Shown here: in pieces, positions 27,435-35,265 of the stretch
Position numbering within the stretch: the first letter of the stretch is position 1
Layout: each line of letters begins with the position of its first letter
From: an uncultured Sinobacteraceae bacterium
GTDB taxonomy: Bacteria > Pseudomonadota > Gammaproteobacteria > Steroidobacterales > Steroidobacteraceae
Assembly (NCBI GenBank): GCA_937902995.1
Contig: CALEKY010000080.1
Location: forward strand, 1 to 42,611
DNA: 42,611 nucleotides
Direction of reading: 5' to 3'
The notes under the pieces: model-generated
What the model was told of the DNA's origin: nothing
Database searches by the model: none
The model's input: only the letters and a program-made list of their open reading frames with translations
Position numbers and translations under genes: made by a program

Positions 27435-28037
27435 TTATTTCGTCTTCTTCTTCGCTGCCGCCTTCTTCTTCGGAGCGGCAGCCTTCTTTTGAGCTTTCTC
27501 TTCGGCCTTCTTGGCAGCCTTGGCCGCCTTTTCCTCGGCCTTCGCCTTCTTCGCCGCCTTCTCCTCTTCCGTCTTCACGGCCTTCTTTTTCGGCGACTTC
27601 TTCTTTGCGGCAGCCTTCTTCGGCGCGGCCTTCTTCTCGGCTTCACCTTCGGCCGGCGCAGCCTCTTCAGATGCCGACTCGGGCTGATCGAGCAACTGCA
27701 TCAACGCCATCGGCGCCGCATCGCCAGGGCGCGGATCCATGCGCAGGATGCGCGTATAGCCGCCGGGACGCGTCTTGAAGCGCGGACCGAGCTCCTCGAA
27801 CAGCTTCACAACGACTTCTGCGTCGCGCAGCTGCGCAAATGCACGTCGGCGGTTGGCATCCGTATCCTCTTTGCCAAGCGTGATCAAAGGTTCGACGACG
27901 CGCCGCAGCTCCTTCGCCTTCGGAACCGTCGTACGAATCGTCTCGTGACGAAGCAGCGACGCCGCCATATTGCGGAGCATCGCAGCGCGATGGGACGAAT
28001 TGCGGCTGAGCTGCCGACCGGAAAGTTGGTGACGCAT
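27435..28037 (-). CDS. rplQ: 50S ribosomal protein L17 with a Lys/Ala-rich tail
   Basis: L17 binds 23S rRNA near the exit-tunnel side of the large subunit. The normal domain (MRHQLSGRQLSRNSSHRAAMLRNM ... GGYTRILRM) occupies residues 1-117. It is followed by about 83 extra residues, first acidic (SEEAAPAEGEAE) and then almost pure Lys/Ala with Pro (KKAAPKKAAAKKK and similar), like histone-H1-type bacterial tails. E. coli L17 has 127 residues. It is the last gene of the alpha operon. The ATG is preceded by a heptamer arm and no Shine-Dalgarno sequence is visible. Confidence 0.95.
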   Translation of the reverse strand: MRHQLSGRQLSRNSSHRAAMLRNMAASLLRHETIRTTVPKAKELRRVVEPLITLGKEDTDANRRRAFAQLRDAEVVVKLFEELGPRFKTRPGGYTRILRMDPRPGDAAPMALMQLLDQPESASEEAAPAEGEAEKKAAPKKAAAKKKSPKKKAVKTEEEKAAKKAKAEEKAAKAAKKAEEKAQKKAAAPKKKAAAKKKTK

Positions 28038-28044
28038 TTTCTGA

Positions 28045-28132
28045 GGGCTCTGGGTTCTGGGCTATGGGCTCTGGGCCGGAACGCGTGCACCGACTCCTTC
28101 AGTCAGTGCCCAGCGCCCAGTACCCAGCGCCC
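28045..28132. repeat. Heptamer element between rpoA and rplQ
   Basis: This is the cleanest copy. The left arm is GGGCTCT, GGGTTCT, GGGCTAT, GGGCTCT (28045-28072). The right arm is AGTGCCC, AGCGCCC, AGTACCC, AGCGCCC (28105-28132). Each arm holds four G3 runs with 4-base spacers on opposite strands, a canonical G-quadruplex pattern, and the arms are complementary enough to pair. It begins 5 bp after the rpoA stop and ends 7 bp before the rplQ ATG. Confidence 0.85.
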
Positions 28133-28137
28133 GTCGT

Positions 28138-29142
28138 TCAAATCACATCCCGATCGTCGTCGCGCTTGAGGCTGACGGGCGGCCAATTGTCGAGCCGCAT
28201 GCCGAGCGACAAGCCGTGACTCTCGAGGACTTCCTTGATTTCGGTAAGGGACTTCTTGCCGAGATTCGGCGTACGCAACAGCTCGACTTCCGTACGCTGC
28301 ACGAGATCGCCGATGTAGTGAATGTTCTCGGCTTTCAAGCAGTTCGCGCTGCGGACAGTGAGCTCGAGCTCGTCGACCGGACGCAGCAGGATCGGATCGA
28401 ACTGCTGTTCGGCAGCCTTGGCGGCACCTTCGTCCTGACCCTGCAGGTCAACGAACACCGAAAGCTGGTCTTTCAAAATCGAACCGGCGCGGCGGATGGC
28501 CTCCTCGGCATCGATCGTACCGTTCGTCTCGATGTCGAGAATGAGCTTGTCGAGGTCCGTGCGTTGCTCCACACGCGCACTTTCGACGGTGTAGGTCACG
28601 CGACGAATCGGGCTGAAGGAAGCGTCGAGCTGCAAGCGTCCGATCGGTCGGCTCGCCTCTTCGAATGTCGCACGCTGAATCGCCGGCCGGTAACCGCGGC
28701 CGCGCTCGACCTTGAGCAGCATGTTGAGCTCGCCCGCCTTCGTGAGATTGGCAATCACGAGGTCGGGGTTGATCACCTCGACATCGTGGTCGAGCTGAAT
28801 GTCGCCAGCTGTGACAGGACCCGGCCCCTTCTTGTGCAGCCGCAGCTCCGCCTCATCGCGCGCATTGAGACGAATAGCAACCTGCTTGAGGTTGAGCAGA
28901 ATGTCGACGACGTCCTCTTGAACGCCTTCGATGCTCGTGTACTCGTGGAGTACCCCGTCGATCTCCGCTTCGGTGATCGCACAGCCCGGCATGGAGGAAA
29001 GCAACACGCGGCGCAGAGCATTGCCGAGAGTATGGCCAAAGCCTCTCTCGAAAGGCTCGATCACGACTTTCGCCTGACGGGCGTTGGTCGGCGTGACCTT
29101 GACGACGCGTGGCTTCAGGAATTCGCCAACGGATGCCTGCAT
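28138..29142 (-). CDS. rpoA: DNA-directed RNA polymerase subunit alpha
   Basis: RpoA forms the dimer on which the polymerase core assembles and binds UP elements and activators. It has 334 residues: the N-terminal assembly domain (RGFGHTLGNALRRVLLSSMPG ... EGVQEDVVDILLNLK), a flexible linker near 230-250, and the C-terminal domain with NCLKAENIHYIGDLVQRTEVELLRTPNLGKKSL. AGGTGAAGGG precedes the ATG. It lies 133 bp after rpsD, a longer gap than in E. coli, containing several hairpins. Confidence 0.98.
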   Translation of the reverse strand: MQASVGEFLKPRVVKVTPTNARQAKVVIEPFERGFGHTLGNALRRVLLSSMPGCAITEAEIDGVLHEYTSIEGVQEDVVDILLNLKQVAIRLNARDEAELRLHKKGPGPVTAGDIQLDHDVEVINPDLVIANLTKAGELNMLLKVERGRGYRPAIQRATFEEASRPIGRLQLDASFSPIRRVTYTVESARVEQRTDLDKLILDIETNGTIDAEEAIRRAGSILKDQLSVFVDLQGQDEGAAKAAEQQFDPILLRPVDELELTVRSANCLKAENIHYIGDLVQRTEVELLRTPNLGKKSLTEIKEVLESHGLSLGMRLDNWPPVSLKRDDDRDVI

Positions 29143-29178
29143 GGACCCTTCACCTGCTTGTGTGCCGTTACGGCATGC

Positions 29179-29265
29179 GCACTCGCAACGAGTGCAACCC
29201 TTACTGAATTACCCAAGTCGACCGAAATGCGAGGACGGGTTCGAAGCCCTATCGGTTCGAACCCG
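29179..29265. promoter_or_regulatory. Hairpins in the rpsD-rpoA spacer
   Basis: Two dyads lie here: GCACTCG-CAA-CGAGTGC (29179-29195) and CGGGTTCGAA ... TTCGAACCCG (29236-29265, 10-bp arms, 10-base loop). A third, TGCCG-TTA-CGGCA, is at 29163-29175. There is no T run, so attenuation or mRNA processing between S4 and alpha is an inference. Confidence 0.45.
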
Positions 29266-29275
29266 CCGCAAGGCA

Positions 29276-29899
29276 TTACTTCGAATACAACTCGACGACG
29301 AGGTTCTCGTTGATGTCCGGCAGGATGTCCTCCCGGTCAGGCAGTTGCTTGAGCGTTCCCGAGAACTTCTTTTCGTCGACTTCGACCCACTCCGGGAAAC
29401 CGACCTGCGATTTGATCTGCAGCGCCGTCTGAATGCGCAGCTGCTTCTGAGCCTTCTCGCGCACGGCAATCACATCGCCAGGCTTGCACTGGTACGACGG
29501 GATGTTCACGACCTCGCCGTTCACCGTAATCGCCTTGTGGCTCACGAGCTGGCGAGCTTCGCTGCGCGTTGAGGCAAAGCCCATACGATAGACGACGTTA
29601 TCGAGCCGCCCTTCGAGCAGCTGCAGCAGCGTCGAGCCGGTCGCACCCGGACGGCCGGTTGCTTTGACGTAGTAGTTGCGGAACTGCCGCTCGAGCACGC
29701 CGTACATGCGGCGCAGCTTCTGCTTCTCGCGCAACTGCAGACCGTAGTCCGACAAACGAGCCTTGCGCTCGCCCTTCACACCGCCAGGAGGAACCTCGAA
29801 CTTGCACTTCGACTCGAGCGGTTTCACGCCGCTTTTCAGAAACAAGTCTGTCCCTTCGCGACGCGACAGCTTGCACTTTGGACCTAGATAACGAGCCAT
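29276..29899 (-). CDS. rpsD: 30S ribosomal protein S4
   Basis: S4 is a primary 16S rRNA-binding protein that nucleates the 30S body, and in E. coli it represses the alpha operon. It has 207 residues, beginning MARYLGPKCKLSRREGTDLF and containing the S4 RNA-binding module (RLDNVVYRMGFASTRSEARQ, HKAITVNGEVVNIPSY), and ends VVELYSK. It lacks the four-cysteine zinc motif of some S4 forms. GGAAGAGAG precedes the ATG. Confidence 0.98.
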   Translation of the reverse strand: MARYLGPKCKLSRREGTDLFLKSGVKPLESKCKFEVPPGGVKGERKARLSDYGLQLREKQKLRRMYGVLERQFRNYYVKATGRPGATGSTLLQLLEGRLDNVVYRMGFASTRSEARQLVSHKAITVNGEVVNIPSYQCKPGDVIAVREKAQKQLRIQTALQIKSQVGFPEWVEVDEKKFSGTLKQLPDREDILPDINENLVVELYSK

Positions 29900-29946
29900 G
29901 TAACTCTCTTCCTGCCCGATGCGCGGGCACAGGCAAATCGAAAACG

Positions 29947-30351
29947 TTAGACGCGACGCTTCTTCGGCGGACGGCAGCCGTTGTGCGGAATCGGCGTGAC
30001 GTCAGAGATGTTCGTGATCTTCAGGCCGCAGGCGTTCAATGCACGCACAGCGGACTCACGGCCGGGTCCCGGGCCCTTCACGCGCACTTCTACGGTCTTG
30101 ACCCCATGCTCCTGCGCGGCCACGCCTGCCTTCTCGGCAGCAACCTGCGCGGCAAAGGGTGTGCTCTTGCGCGAGCCGCGGAATCCGCAACCGCCCGAAG
30201 TCGCCCACGACAGCGTATTGCCTTGCCGGTCGGTGATCGTGACGATCGTGTTGTTGAAGGAAGCGTGCACGTGAGCGATCGCATCGGTCACATGCTTCTT
30301 GACCTTCTTGCGCCCTTTACCCGCGGCTTGACCCTGTCTCTGCTCAGCCAT
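29947..30351 (-). CDS. rpsK: 30S ribosomal protein S11
   Basis: S11 lies on the platform of the 30S subunit near the mRNA 5' region. It has 134 residues; HASFNNTIVTITDRQGN, FRGSRKSTPFAAQ and the basic end PPKKRRV are typical. The N-terminus is slightly Gln/Lys-rich (EQRQGQAAGKGRKKVKK). GAGAGAA precedes the ATG. It sits between rpsM and rpsD in the alpha operon. Confidence 0.98.
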   Translation of the reverse strand: MAEQRQGQAAGKGRKKVKKHVTDAIAHVHASFNNTIVTITDRQGNTLSWATSGGCGFRGSRKSTPFAAQVAAEKAGVAAQEHGVKTVEVRVKGPGPGRESAVRALNACGLKITNISDVTPIPHNGCRPPKKRRV

Positions 30352-30426
30352 GTGTTCTCTCTAACGAAGCAACGCGTCGCTCATGCGACGCATCGAAAAA
30401 GTTCAGCCTTACCCGCCGCTAGCCGA

Positions 30427-30807
30427 TCAGCCCTTGCCCGGAGGCGCGTTCATCTTCACGGCCGCCTTACGCGGTCCTTTGCGGGTACGCGCGTTCGTAC
30501 GCGTGCGCTGACCGCGCACCGGCAAGCCGCGGCGATGACGGATTCCGCGATAGCAGCCGAGATCCATCAAACGCTTGATGTTCATCGAGACCTCGCGCCG
30601 CAAATCGCCTTCGACAGTGAGTTTGGCAATTTGTGCACGCAGGGCTGCGACCTCGGCATCGGTGAGATCCTTCACCAGCGTGGTCGGGCTCACGCCCGCG
30701 CCAGCGCACGCCTTCATAGCCTGCGTTCTGCCCACGCCATAGATGGAGGTGAGCCCCACCCAGACGTGTTTGTTCATCGGAATGTTGATGCCGGCGATGC
30801 GGGCCAT
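30427..30807 (-). CDS. rpsM: 30S ribosomal protein S13
   Basis: S13 is a head protein of the 30S subunit contacting the P-site tRNA and L5. It has 126 residues with the normal start MARIAGINIPMNKHVWVGLT, the helix-turn-helix segment and the basic tail RGQRTRTNARTRKGPRKA. A GGGGGAG ribosome-binding site lies five bases before the ATG. It is the first gene of the alpha operon, with its own promoter just upstream. Confidence 0.98.
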   Translation of the reverse strand: MARIAGINIPMNKHVWVGLTSIYGVGRTQAMKACAGAGVSPTTLVKDLTDAEVAALRAQIAKLTVEGDLRREVSMNIKRLMDLGCYRGIRHRRGLPVRGQRTRTNARTRKGPRKAAVKMNAPPGKG

Positions 30808-30837
30808 TGCAGTCTCCCCCGCGACGAAAAGCGCGGA

Positions 30838-30866
30838 ACTTTAACCCAAAAAACTCAGTAACTCAA
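30838..30866 (-). promoter_or_regulatory. Probable sigma-70 promoter of the alpha operon
   Basis: On the minus strand TTGAGT (30861-30866) and TAAAGT (30838-30843) are exactly 17 bp apart, in the rpmJ-rpsM spacer where E. coli also has its alpha promoter. Transcription would start near 30831, leaving only about 24 nt before the rpsM ATG. Confidence 0.6.
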
Positions 30867-30882
30867 TGCCTTAACCGCGTAA

Positions 30883-30996
30883 TCAGCCTTGCCGCTGCTT
30901 GTGGCGCGCGTCGGAGCAGATGACGTACACGACCCGACGACGGCGCACGATCTTGCAGTTCTTGCAAATCTTCTTTACGGAAGCACGAACCTTCAT
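30883..30996 (-). CDS. rpmJ: 50S ribosomal protein L36
   Basis: L36 is the smallest 50S protein (37 residues), a zinc-ribbon binding 23S rRNA. This is the zinc form: Cys11, Cys14, Cys27 and His33 in CKNCKIVRRRRVVYVICSDARH. ATG 30996 follows AGAGGG; the frame is open further upstream without meaning. It closes the spc operon after secY. Confidence 0.97.
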   Translation of the reverse strand: MKVRASVKKICKNCKIVRRRRVVYVICSDARHKQRQG

Positions 30997-31108
30997 ACAA
31001 ACCCTCTCATGCGACCTGCGATCGCTCGTCACTCCGGCCGCAAACTGGCAGCTGATTCGGGAGATTCCCTCTCTCACCCAGCCTTCGGTCTACGGCGCTC
31101 TCAAGCCT

Positions 31109-32449
31109 TCAACTCTGCCCCGGACGTCCATAGCCGCGGAGGTTGGCCTTCTTCATCAGACCCTCGTATTGCCGCGACATGAGGTGCGCAGCGACCTGCG
31201 CCTGAAAATCCATGATGACGACGACCATGATCAGGAGCGAGGTGCCACCGAAGTAGAACGGGACGCTGAAGCGAGCGATCAGGAACTCCGGAAGCAAGCA
31301 GACGAGCGTCACATACAGGGCGCCCCACACCGTCAGCCGCGTCAAAACCTTGTCGATGTACTCGGCGGTCTGCTGGCCTGGCCGAATGCCGGGAATGAAC
31401 GCACCCGACTTCTTCAGGTTCTCCGCCGTTTCGCGCGAGTTGAACACCAGCGCGGTATAGAAGAAGCAAAAGAAGATGATCAGGCCGCCGTAAAGCAGCA
31501 TGTGCGCCGGCTGGCCCGGGGTCAGCGCCGCCGAAATGTTCTGCAGCCACCCCAAACCCTCGCTGGTACCGGACCAGCTCGCGATCGTGGCCGGGAACAG
31601 CAAGAGGCTCGATGCGAAGATCGGCGGGATGACGCCCGACATGTTGAGCTTGAAAGGCAAGTGCGTGCTCTGCCCCGCCATCAAGCGCCGACCCTGCTGC
31701 CGCTTGGCGTAGTTCACTTGGATGCGGCGTTGGCCGCGCTCGACGAAGACGACGAAGGCGGTCACGGCAACCACCATTCCCATCAGCGCGAGCCCCAAAA
31801 AGGCATTCATCTCGCCGGTACGAACGAGCTCGAGCGAACCGCCGATCGCTGCGGGCAACCCGGCGACGATGCCCGCGAGAATGATCATCGAAATGCCGTT
31901 ACCCAGACCGCGCTCGGTAATCTGCTCGCCCAGCCACATCAGGAACATCGACCCCGCGACCAGGGTGATGGTGGCAATGAAGACGAATTGCGCACCCGGA
32001 GAGATCACGACCCCTTGATTCTGGAAGGCGATCGCGGCTGACGCGCCCTGCACCGCAGCCAATCCCACCGTACCATAGCGCGTGTACTGCATGAGCTTAC
32101 GCCGGCCGGATTCCCCTTCCTTCTTGATGGCTGCCAATTGGGGAACGACGACAGCCATCATTTGCACGATGATGGAGGACGAGATGTAGGGCATCACGCC
32201 GAGCGCGAAAATGGACAAGCGCTCGAAGGCACCACCCGAGAACATGTTGAACATGTCGAGGATCGTGCCCTGCTGCGATTCGAACAGACGCGCAAGAGCA
32301 ATCGGGTCGATGCCAGGCACCGGAATGAAGGTACCGATGCGGTAGACGACCAATGCGCCCAGCAAGAAGAACAGCCGCTGTCGCAACTCTGCGAAGCGTG
32401 TGATCTCGCCGAGCGCGGCGAGCGGTGGAGCTGAGGTCTTCGTTGCCAA
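31109..32449 (-). CDS. secY: Preprotein translocase subunit SecY
   Basis: SecY is the central channel of the Sec translocase in the inner membrane. It has 446 residues with ten membrane segments. Landmarks are the first helix FFLLGALVVYRIGTFIPVPGI, the plug region and MFNMFSGGA, the cytoplasmic loop RRIQVNYAKRQQGRR (C5-region arginine) and PGIRPGQQTAEYID. The only plausible start in frame is TTG at 32449, since no ATG or GTG gives the family N-terminus. It is 32 bp downstream of rplO in the spc operon. Confidence 0.97.
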   Translation of the reverse strand: MATKTSAPPLAALGEITRFAELRQRLFFLLGALVVYRIGTFIPVPGIDPIALARLFESQQGTILDMFNMFSGGAFERLSIFALGVMPYISSSIIVQMMAVVVPQLAAIKKEGESGRRKLMQYTRYGTVGLAAVQGASAAIAFQNQGVVISPGAQFVFIATITLVAGSMFLMWLGEQITERGLGNGISMIILAGIVAGLPAAIGGSLELVRTGEMNAFLGLALMGMVVAVTAFVVFVERGQRRIQVNYAKRQQGRRLMAGQSTHLPFKLNMSGVIPPIFASSLLLFPATIASWSGTSEGLGWLQNISAALTPGQPAHMLLYGGLIIFFCFFYTALVFNSRETAENLKKSGAFIPGIRPGQQTAEYIDKVLTRLTVWGALYVTLVCLLPEFLIARFSVPFYFGGTSLLIMVVVIMDFQAQVAAHLMSRQYEGLMKKANLRGYGRPGQS

Positions 32450-32481
32450 AGTGATGGATTCCGTATTGATCGAGCGCCGGA

Positions 32482-32919
32482 TTAAGCGGCCTCGACCTTG
32501 CCGCCGGCAGCCTCGATTGCCGCGCGCGCACCCTTCGTTACATGCACACCCTTGACCGTCACGGCCTTTCCGATCTCACCCGAGGCGACGATGCGGGCGC
32601 GAAGTGCCTGCGCCGGCACCAACTTCGCAGCCTTGAGCGCGGCCAAGTCCACGACGTCTCCAGAGACCTTCTTCAGCTCCGAAAGCCGCACTTCCGCGAC
32701 GGTCGGTGCCACCTTTGAGCGGAAACCTGTCTTGGGAAGTCGACGCTGCAAAGGCATCTGACCACCCTCGAACCCGACTTTGTGGTAGCCGCCCTTACGC
32801 GCTCTCTGACCCTTGATGCCGCGACCGCAAGTCTTGCCTTGACCGGCCGACAGACCACGGCCGACGCGAAGACGCGGCTTCTTGCTACCTGGGGCCGGAG
32901 CGAGAGTGTTTAAACGCAT
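32482..32919 (-). CDS. rplO: 50S ribosomal protein L15
   Basis: L15 is a late-assembly protein of the large subunit. From ATG 32919 it has 145 residues, with the glycine/arginine-rich N-terminal tail (MRLNTLAPAPGSKKPRLRVGRG, GKTCGRGIKGQRARKG) and the globular end KGVHVTKGARAAIEAAGG. The frame is open 19 codons further upstream but the family N-terminus begins at MRLNTL. It lies between rpmD and secY. Confidence 0.97.
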   Translation of the reverse strand: MRLNTLAPAPGSKKPRLRVGRGLSAGQGKTCGRGIKGQRARKGGYHKVGFEGGQMPLQRRLPKTGFRSKVAPTVAEVRLSELKKVSGDVVDLAALKAAKLVPAQALRARIVASGEIGKAVTVKGVHVTKGARAAIEAAGGKVEAA

Positions 32920-33005
32920 AACTGTTACTCGTATGGTTTCGCGATTCGAGATTCGCGCTCCGTCGGAATCGTCCAAACGGGTTGCGGACCTCGCGCTTGT
33001 CGTCC

Positions 33006-33200
33006 TTAAGCCTCTTCAACCTTGAGCAAGTGGCTCGAGGCGCGAATCATGCCGCGAATTTCCGGTGTGTCGGGGAGCACGCGCGAATCGCGGATGCGCC
33101 TGAGGCCAAGCCCCCGCACCGTTGCACGATGGCGCTCGAGCTGTCCGTGGACGCTCCTCACCAGCGTGACTTTGATGGTCTTTCCGTTCGCGTTCGCCAT
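33006..33200 (-). CDS. rpmD: 50S ribosomal protein L30
   Basis: L30 is a small 50S protein of 64 residues with the typical core KTIKVTLVRSVHGQLERH and LRRIRDSRVLPDTPEIRGMI. GAGG lies before the ATG. It is placed between rpsE and rplO as in E. coli. Confidence 0.97.
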   Translation of the reverse strand: MANANGKTIKVTLVRSVHGQLERHRATVRGLGLRRIRDSRVLPDTPEIRGMIRASSHLLKVEEA

Positions 33201-33225
33201 GATCTAACCTCGTCTCGGGTGCGCA

Positions 33226-33735
33226 TTAGGCGCCCAGCAACTCCTCGACACGCTTGCCGCGCTTCGCAGCGATCTCTTCCGGCGCCTGAATCTTCATCAG
33301 CGCATTCATTGTCGCGCGCACGACATTGATCGGATTACGCGAGCCGTGACTCTTCGCGAGCACGTTGCGCACACCGGCGCACTCGAACACGGCGCGCATT
33401 CCGCCGCCGGCGATCAAGCCAGTACCGTCGGCCGCCGGCTGCATGTACACGCGCGTCGTACCATGCTTGCCATGAACCGGGTAGTAGAGCGTTGCGTTGT
33501 TCAACGCCACCGTCACCAAGTTCTTACGCGCCTGTTGCATGGCCTTCTGGATCGCAATCGGCACTTCGCGCGCCTTGCCGTATCCGAATCCGACCTTGCC
33601 GCGGCCATCGCCCACGACCGTGAGCGCCGTGAATCCGAACTGGCGGCCGCCCTTGACGACTTTCGCCACGCGGTTCACCGCCACGAGCTTCTCGATGTAC
33701 TCGTCGGCTGCAGCAGCTTTTTCAACTCTGGCCAT
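33226..33735 (-). CDS. rpsE: 30S ribosomal protein S5
   Basis: S5 helps maintain decoding accuracy and mRNA unwinding at the entry site. It has 169 residues: double-stranded-RNA-binding-like N-terminal domain (EKLVAVNRVAKVVKGGRQFGF, the spectinomycin loop region) and a C-terminal domain with GGGMRAVFECAGVRNVLAKSHGSRNPINVVRAT. GAGGAA precedes the ATG by nine bases. Confidence 0.98.
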   Translation of the reverse strand: MARVEKAAAADEYIEKLVAVNRVAKVVKGGRQFGFTALTVVGDGRGKVGFGYGKAREVPIAIQKAMQQARKNLVTVALNNATLYYPVHGKHGTTRVYMQPAADGTGLIAGGGMRAVFECAGVRNVLAKSHGSRNPINVVRATMNALMKIQAPEEIAAKRGKRVEELLGA

Positions 33736-33788
33736 TGATGTGTTTCCTCGAAGGAACCTGTAAGTCGTAATTCCAGCGCCTACCGCGA

Positions 33789-34139
33789 CTAGAACTCGAG
33801 CCCGTTTTCGCGCGCAGCGTCAGCCAACGCCTTGATGCGCCCGTGATACTTGAAGCCGGAACGATCGAACGCAACGCGCGTGATGCCAGCGGCCTTCGCC
33901 CTCTCGGCGATCGCCTTGCCCACTGCGGCAGCAGCCTCGATGTTACCGGTGCCCTTCAAGCCCTGGCGCACCTCCTTTTGCAGCGTCGACGCAGCGGCGA
34001 GAACCTTCGAATTCGGATCGAAGATCTGTGCGTAGATATGCCGCGGCGTGCGATGCACTGACAGCCGCAAAGCCTTCAGCTCCCGAATCTTCGCACGGGT
34101 ACGTGCCGCTCTCCGGAGCCGTTGTGCGTTCTTGTTCAT
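33789..34139 (-). CDS. rplR: 50S ribosomal protein L18
   Basis: L18 carries 5S rRNA into the central protuberance with L5. It has 116 residues; the basic N-terminal region (MNKNAQRLRRAARTRAKIREL), LSVHRTPRHIYAQIFD and the end FKYHGRIKALADAARENGLEF are typical. A heptamer element separates it from rplF. Confidence 0.97.
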   Translation of the reverse strand: MNKNAQRLRRAARTRAKIRELKALRLSVHRTPRHIYAQIFDPNSKVLAAASTLQKEVRQGLKGTGNIEAAAAVGKAIAERAKAAGITRVAFDRSGFKYHGRIKALADAARENGLEF

Positions 34140-34156
34140 CGATCTCTACTCTTCAA

Positions 34157-34239
34157 AGTGAATCGTGAGTGGGAGTGGTGAGTTGCCCGAGTGTGCAGCG
34201 CGCGTCTTTCGATTCACGGCTCACTACTCACAACTCACG
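34157..34239. repeat. Heptamer element between rplF and rplR
   Basis: The left arm is AGTGAAT, CGTGAGT, GGGAGTG, GTGAGTT (34157-34184). The right arm is ATTCACG, GCTCACT, ACTCACA, ACTCACG (34212-34239). The arms are complementary in kind (GTGAGT with ACTCAC). G3 runs are mostly absent, so pairing rather than G content is kept here. Confidence 0.8.
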
Positions 34240-34247
34240 CCCTTAGA

Positions 34248-34784
34248 TCACTTCTTCTTCGCTTCCTTCAGTTCGATCTTCTCGCCCGCGTAGCGCACAC
34301 CCTTGCCCTTGTACGGCTCGGGCGGGCGGAACGCACGAATATCCGCGGCAACTTGGCCGACCTGCTGCAGGTCGGCACCTTTGATCACGATTTCCGTCTG
34401 CGACGGCGTCTCGATCGTGATGCCTTCGGGCGCCACATAAGTGACCGGATGCGAAAAACCCAGCGTCAGGTTCAGGTTCTTGCCCTGCGCCTGGGCGCGG
34501 TAGCCCACGCCGACGAGCTCGAGCTTGCGCTCGTAACCCTTGCTCACACCTTCCACGATGTTCGCAAGGTGCGCGCGCGTCGAGCCGGCGACCATGTTCG
34601 CTTCCCGCGCACCGTTTACCTTCTCGACCTTCAACAGATTGCCGTCTTGGACGACTTTCACGTGCCTGCTGTTGATACGAAGGCTCAACGTGCCCTTGCT
34701 GCCCTTGATCGTCACTTGATCGGCAGAAATGGTTGCCGTCACACCTTGCGGGATGGCAACCGGCTGCTTTGCTACTCGAGACAT
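34248..34784 (-). CDS. rplF: 50S ribosomal protein L6
   Basis: L6 lies near the elongation-factor-binding site of the 50S subunit. It has 178 residues in two related domains; MSRVAKQPVAIPQGV at the start and the signature PEPYKGKGVRYAGEKIELKEAKKK at the end are complete. It follows rpsH by 61 bp in the spc operon. Confidence 0.98.
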   Translation of the reverse strand: MSRVAKQPVAIPQGVTATISADQVTIKGSKGTLSLRINSRHVKVVQDGNLLKVEKVNGAREANMVAGSTRAHLANIVEGVSKGYERKLELVGVGYRAQAQGKNLNLTLGFSHPVTYVAPEGITIETPSQTEIVIKGADLQQVGQVAADIRAFRPPEPYKGKGVRYAGEKIELKEAKKK

Positions 34785-34845
34785 GTCAGTCTTTTCCGTT
34801 GTGGCGTTCTGTCGCTAGACACTACTGCACTCGCATCGCACCGCT

Positions 34846-35241
34846 TTACGCGACGATGCAGAGCACCTCGCCGCCGTGACCAGCCGCACGCGCTTGGCGG
34901 TCAGTCATCACGCCTTTCGATGTCGATACAATGGCAACTCCAAAACCACCCAAAACGGAGGGCAGCTCGTCTTTGCCTTTGTACACGCGCAAACCGGGAC
35001 GGCTGACGCGCTCCAGGCGGTCGATCACCGGACGACCCTGGAAGTACTTCAACTGCACCGTCAACGTCGCCTTACCGTCATTCACGGTGGACGAGTAGTC
35101 CTCGATGTAGCCCTCTTCCTTCAGAACCTTCGCAATCGCCACCTTCAGCTTCGATGACGGCACGACAACCTCGGTCTTGCCCGAGGTTTGGCCGTTGCGA
35201 ATGCGGGTCAGGAAGTCGGCAATGGGATCCGTCATGCTCAT
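34846..35241 (-). CDS. rpsH: 30S ribosomal protein S8
   Basis: S8 is an early 16S rRNA binder and, in E. coli, the repressor of the spc operon acting at the L5 message. It has 131 residues with MTDPIADFLTRIRNGQ and the end ATSTSKGVMTDRQARAAGHGGEVLC-like, the conserved STSKGVMTDRQAR motif. A second ATG two codons on is possible, but GGAG spacing favours the first. Confidence 0.98.
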   Translation of the reverse strand: MSMTDPIADFLTRIRNGQTSGKTEVVVPSSKLKVAIAKVLKEEGYIEDYSSTVNDGKATLTVQLKYFQGRPVIDRLERVSRPGLRVYKGKDELPSVLGGFGVAIVSTSKGVMTDRQARAAGHGGEVLCIVA

Positions 35242-35265
35242 GTCGTGCTCCAGTGGTTCCAGCTG

